Shown: piece by piece, positions 7,148 through 7,945 of the stretch
Numbering within the stretch: the stretch's first letter is position 1
Layout of the letters: every line of letters starts with the position of its first letter
Source of the DNA: an uncultured Eubacteriales bacterium
GTDB lineage: Bacteria > Bacillota > Clostridia > Lachnospirales > CAG-274
Assembly: GCA_902495025.1 (NCBI GenBank)
Contig: CABUWB010000083.1
Location: 1-7,945 of the forward strand
Length of the DNA stretch: 7,945 bases
Direction of reading: 5' to 3'
The notes under the pieces: model-generated
The model's input: only the letters and a program-made list of their open reading frames with translations
What the model was told of the DNA's origin: nothing
Database searches by the model: none
Translations under genes and position numbers: made by a program

Positions 7148-7945
7148 TCAGCCTACCTCGCTGCCGCTCTTAATATCGCCGTCAGTTGTAACAACCTTTA
7201 AATTGCCCTCATCATCGGAGGCTGCAAGTATCATACCCTCGCTCATAACGCCCCTCATTTTGCGTGGAGGGAGATTTGTTACAACCACAACATTTTTTCC
7301 CACCATTTCCTCGGGCTTATACCATTTTGCAATACCCGATAAAATTGTGCGCACCTCGCTGCCAATCTGAATTTGCGACTGAAGGAGCTTGTCTGCGCCC
7401 TCAACCTTTTTGCACTCCAGCACCTTACCTATTTTAAGCTCCACCTTTGCAAAGTCATCAATTGTAATAGGCTCCGCCTTTGGCTTATTTGCTTCTTCTT
7501 CAGCCTGTGCCTCTTTCATCTGAGCCTGTGCAACCTTTTCAGCATGCGCCTGTACGTCCTTCATATCAAGGCGTGCAAAGAGCATATCGGGCTTTTCGGC
7601 AACCTTTGTGCCAGATGGATAAAGACCGAACTTATCAAGCTCATCAAAGGCACGAATCTGTGTTGAAAGCTGCTTAACAATTCTCTGTGCAGTTTCGGGC
7701 ATAAAAGGTTCAAGCAGGCTTGCGCCTATTACAATGCCCTCAACAAGATTATAAAGTACGGTTGAAAGCCTGTCTGCCTTTTCTGGGTCCTTTGCAAGTG
7801 CCCAAGGCTCGGTTTCATCAACGTACTTGTTGCACCTCTTAAATAAGGTAAAGATTTCCGTAATGGTATCTGCAACACGCAGCTTATCCATTTTTTCAAC
7901 AGCCTTATCACGTACGGAAGTGCAAACTGCCTTTTAGTCCTCGTC
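7148..7945 (-). CDS. metG: Methionyl-tRNA synthetase, C-terminal part, with an in-frame stop near the edge
   Basis: MetRS charges tRNA-Met with methionine for initiation and elongation. Only the C-terminal portion is present. From the ATG at 7891 it reads 247 residues: the helical anticodon-binding domain (about 1-95), with RCNKYVDETEPWALAKD and EPFMPETAQRI; an Ala/Glu/Lys-rich linker (about 112-140); and an EMAP-II-like OB-fold tRNA-binding domain (about 142-247), with FAKVELKIGKVLECKKVEGADKLL, TNLPPRKMRGVMSEGM and a final SGSEVG. Recognisable MetRS sequence continues upstream of 7891 in the same frame (KAV-TSVRDKAVEK), so that ATG is an internal methionine and not the real start. A TAA at 7936-7934 interrupts this frame where relatives as I recall them have leucine. 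The catalytic Rossmann domain lies outside the window. The gene is probably the first of a metG-tatD operon. Confidence 0.9.

Noticed and set aside
1..7945. Search for a new defence, mobile or RNA-based system
   Set aside because: Nearly all of the sequence is explained by five well-known housekeeping families and short intergenic regions. No transposase, integrase, tRNA, CRISPR repeat or structured riboswitch was visible.

Overview
The window looks like a piece of a Firmicutes chromosome, most likely a Clostridia-class anaerobe. The evidence is strong AGGAGG-type ribosome binding sites, AT-rich intergenic gaps, sigma-A-like promoters, simple intrinsic terminators, and a metG-tatD-(G5/3D protein) gene order that resembles metS-yabD-yabE of Bacillus subtilis. 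All five recognisable genes lie on the minus strand, so transcription runs from high to low coordinates. The species cannot be determined from the sequence.

Layout in transcription order. (1) 7945-7148 holds the C-terminal part of methionyl-tRNA synthetase (metG), cut by the window edge and carrying an in-frame TAA twelve bases from that edge. (2) 7145-6372 is a TatD-family metal-dependent hydrolase, starting two bases after the metG stop and so probably translationally coupled to it. (3) 6371-6140 is a regulatory gap with a hairpin after tatD, a dyad/direct-repeat element and a good promoter. (4) 6139-5075 is a secreted cell-wall protein with YabE-type repeats, a G5 domain and a C-terminal 3D domain, followed by a strong terminator. 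(5) 4910-3342 is a complete PutP-type sodium/solute symporter with its own extended -10 promoter and a perfect 10-bp terminator hairpin. (6) 3214-1 is the chromosome-partition ATPase SMC with its own promoter, complete from the N-terminus to the start of the C-terminal head and cut by the left edge.

The genes appear to form four transcription units: metG-tatD, the 3D protein, putP, and smc plus whatever follows it. They serve translation, nucleic-acid or metal-dependent hydrolysis, peptidoglycan remodelling, sodium-coupled uptake and chromosome organisation; no shared pathway is evident. No mobile element, CRISPR array, RNA gene or clearly new system was found. The observations most worth a second look are the in-frame stop in metG, the paired AT-rich element in the promoter of the 3D gene, and the unusual neighbours of smc and of the metG-tatD-3D block.
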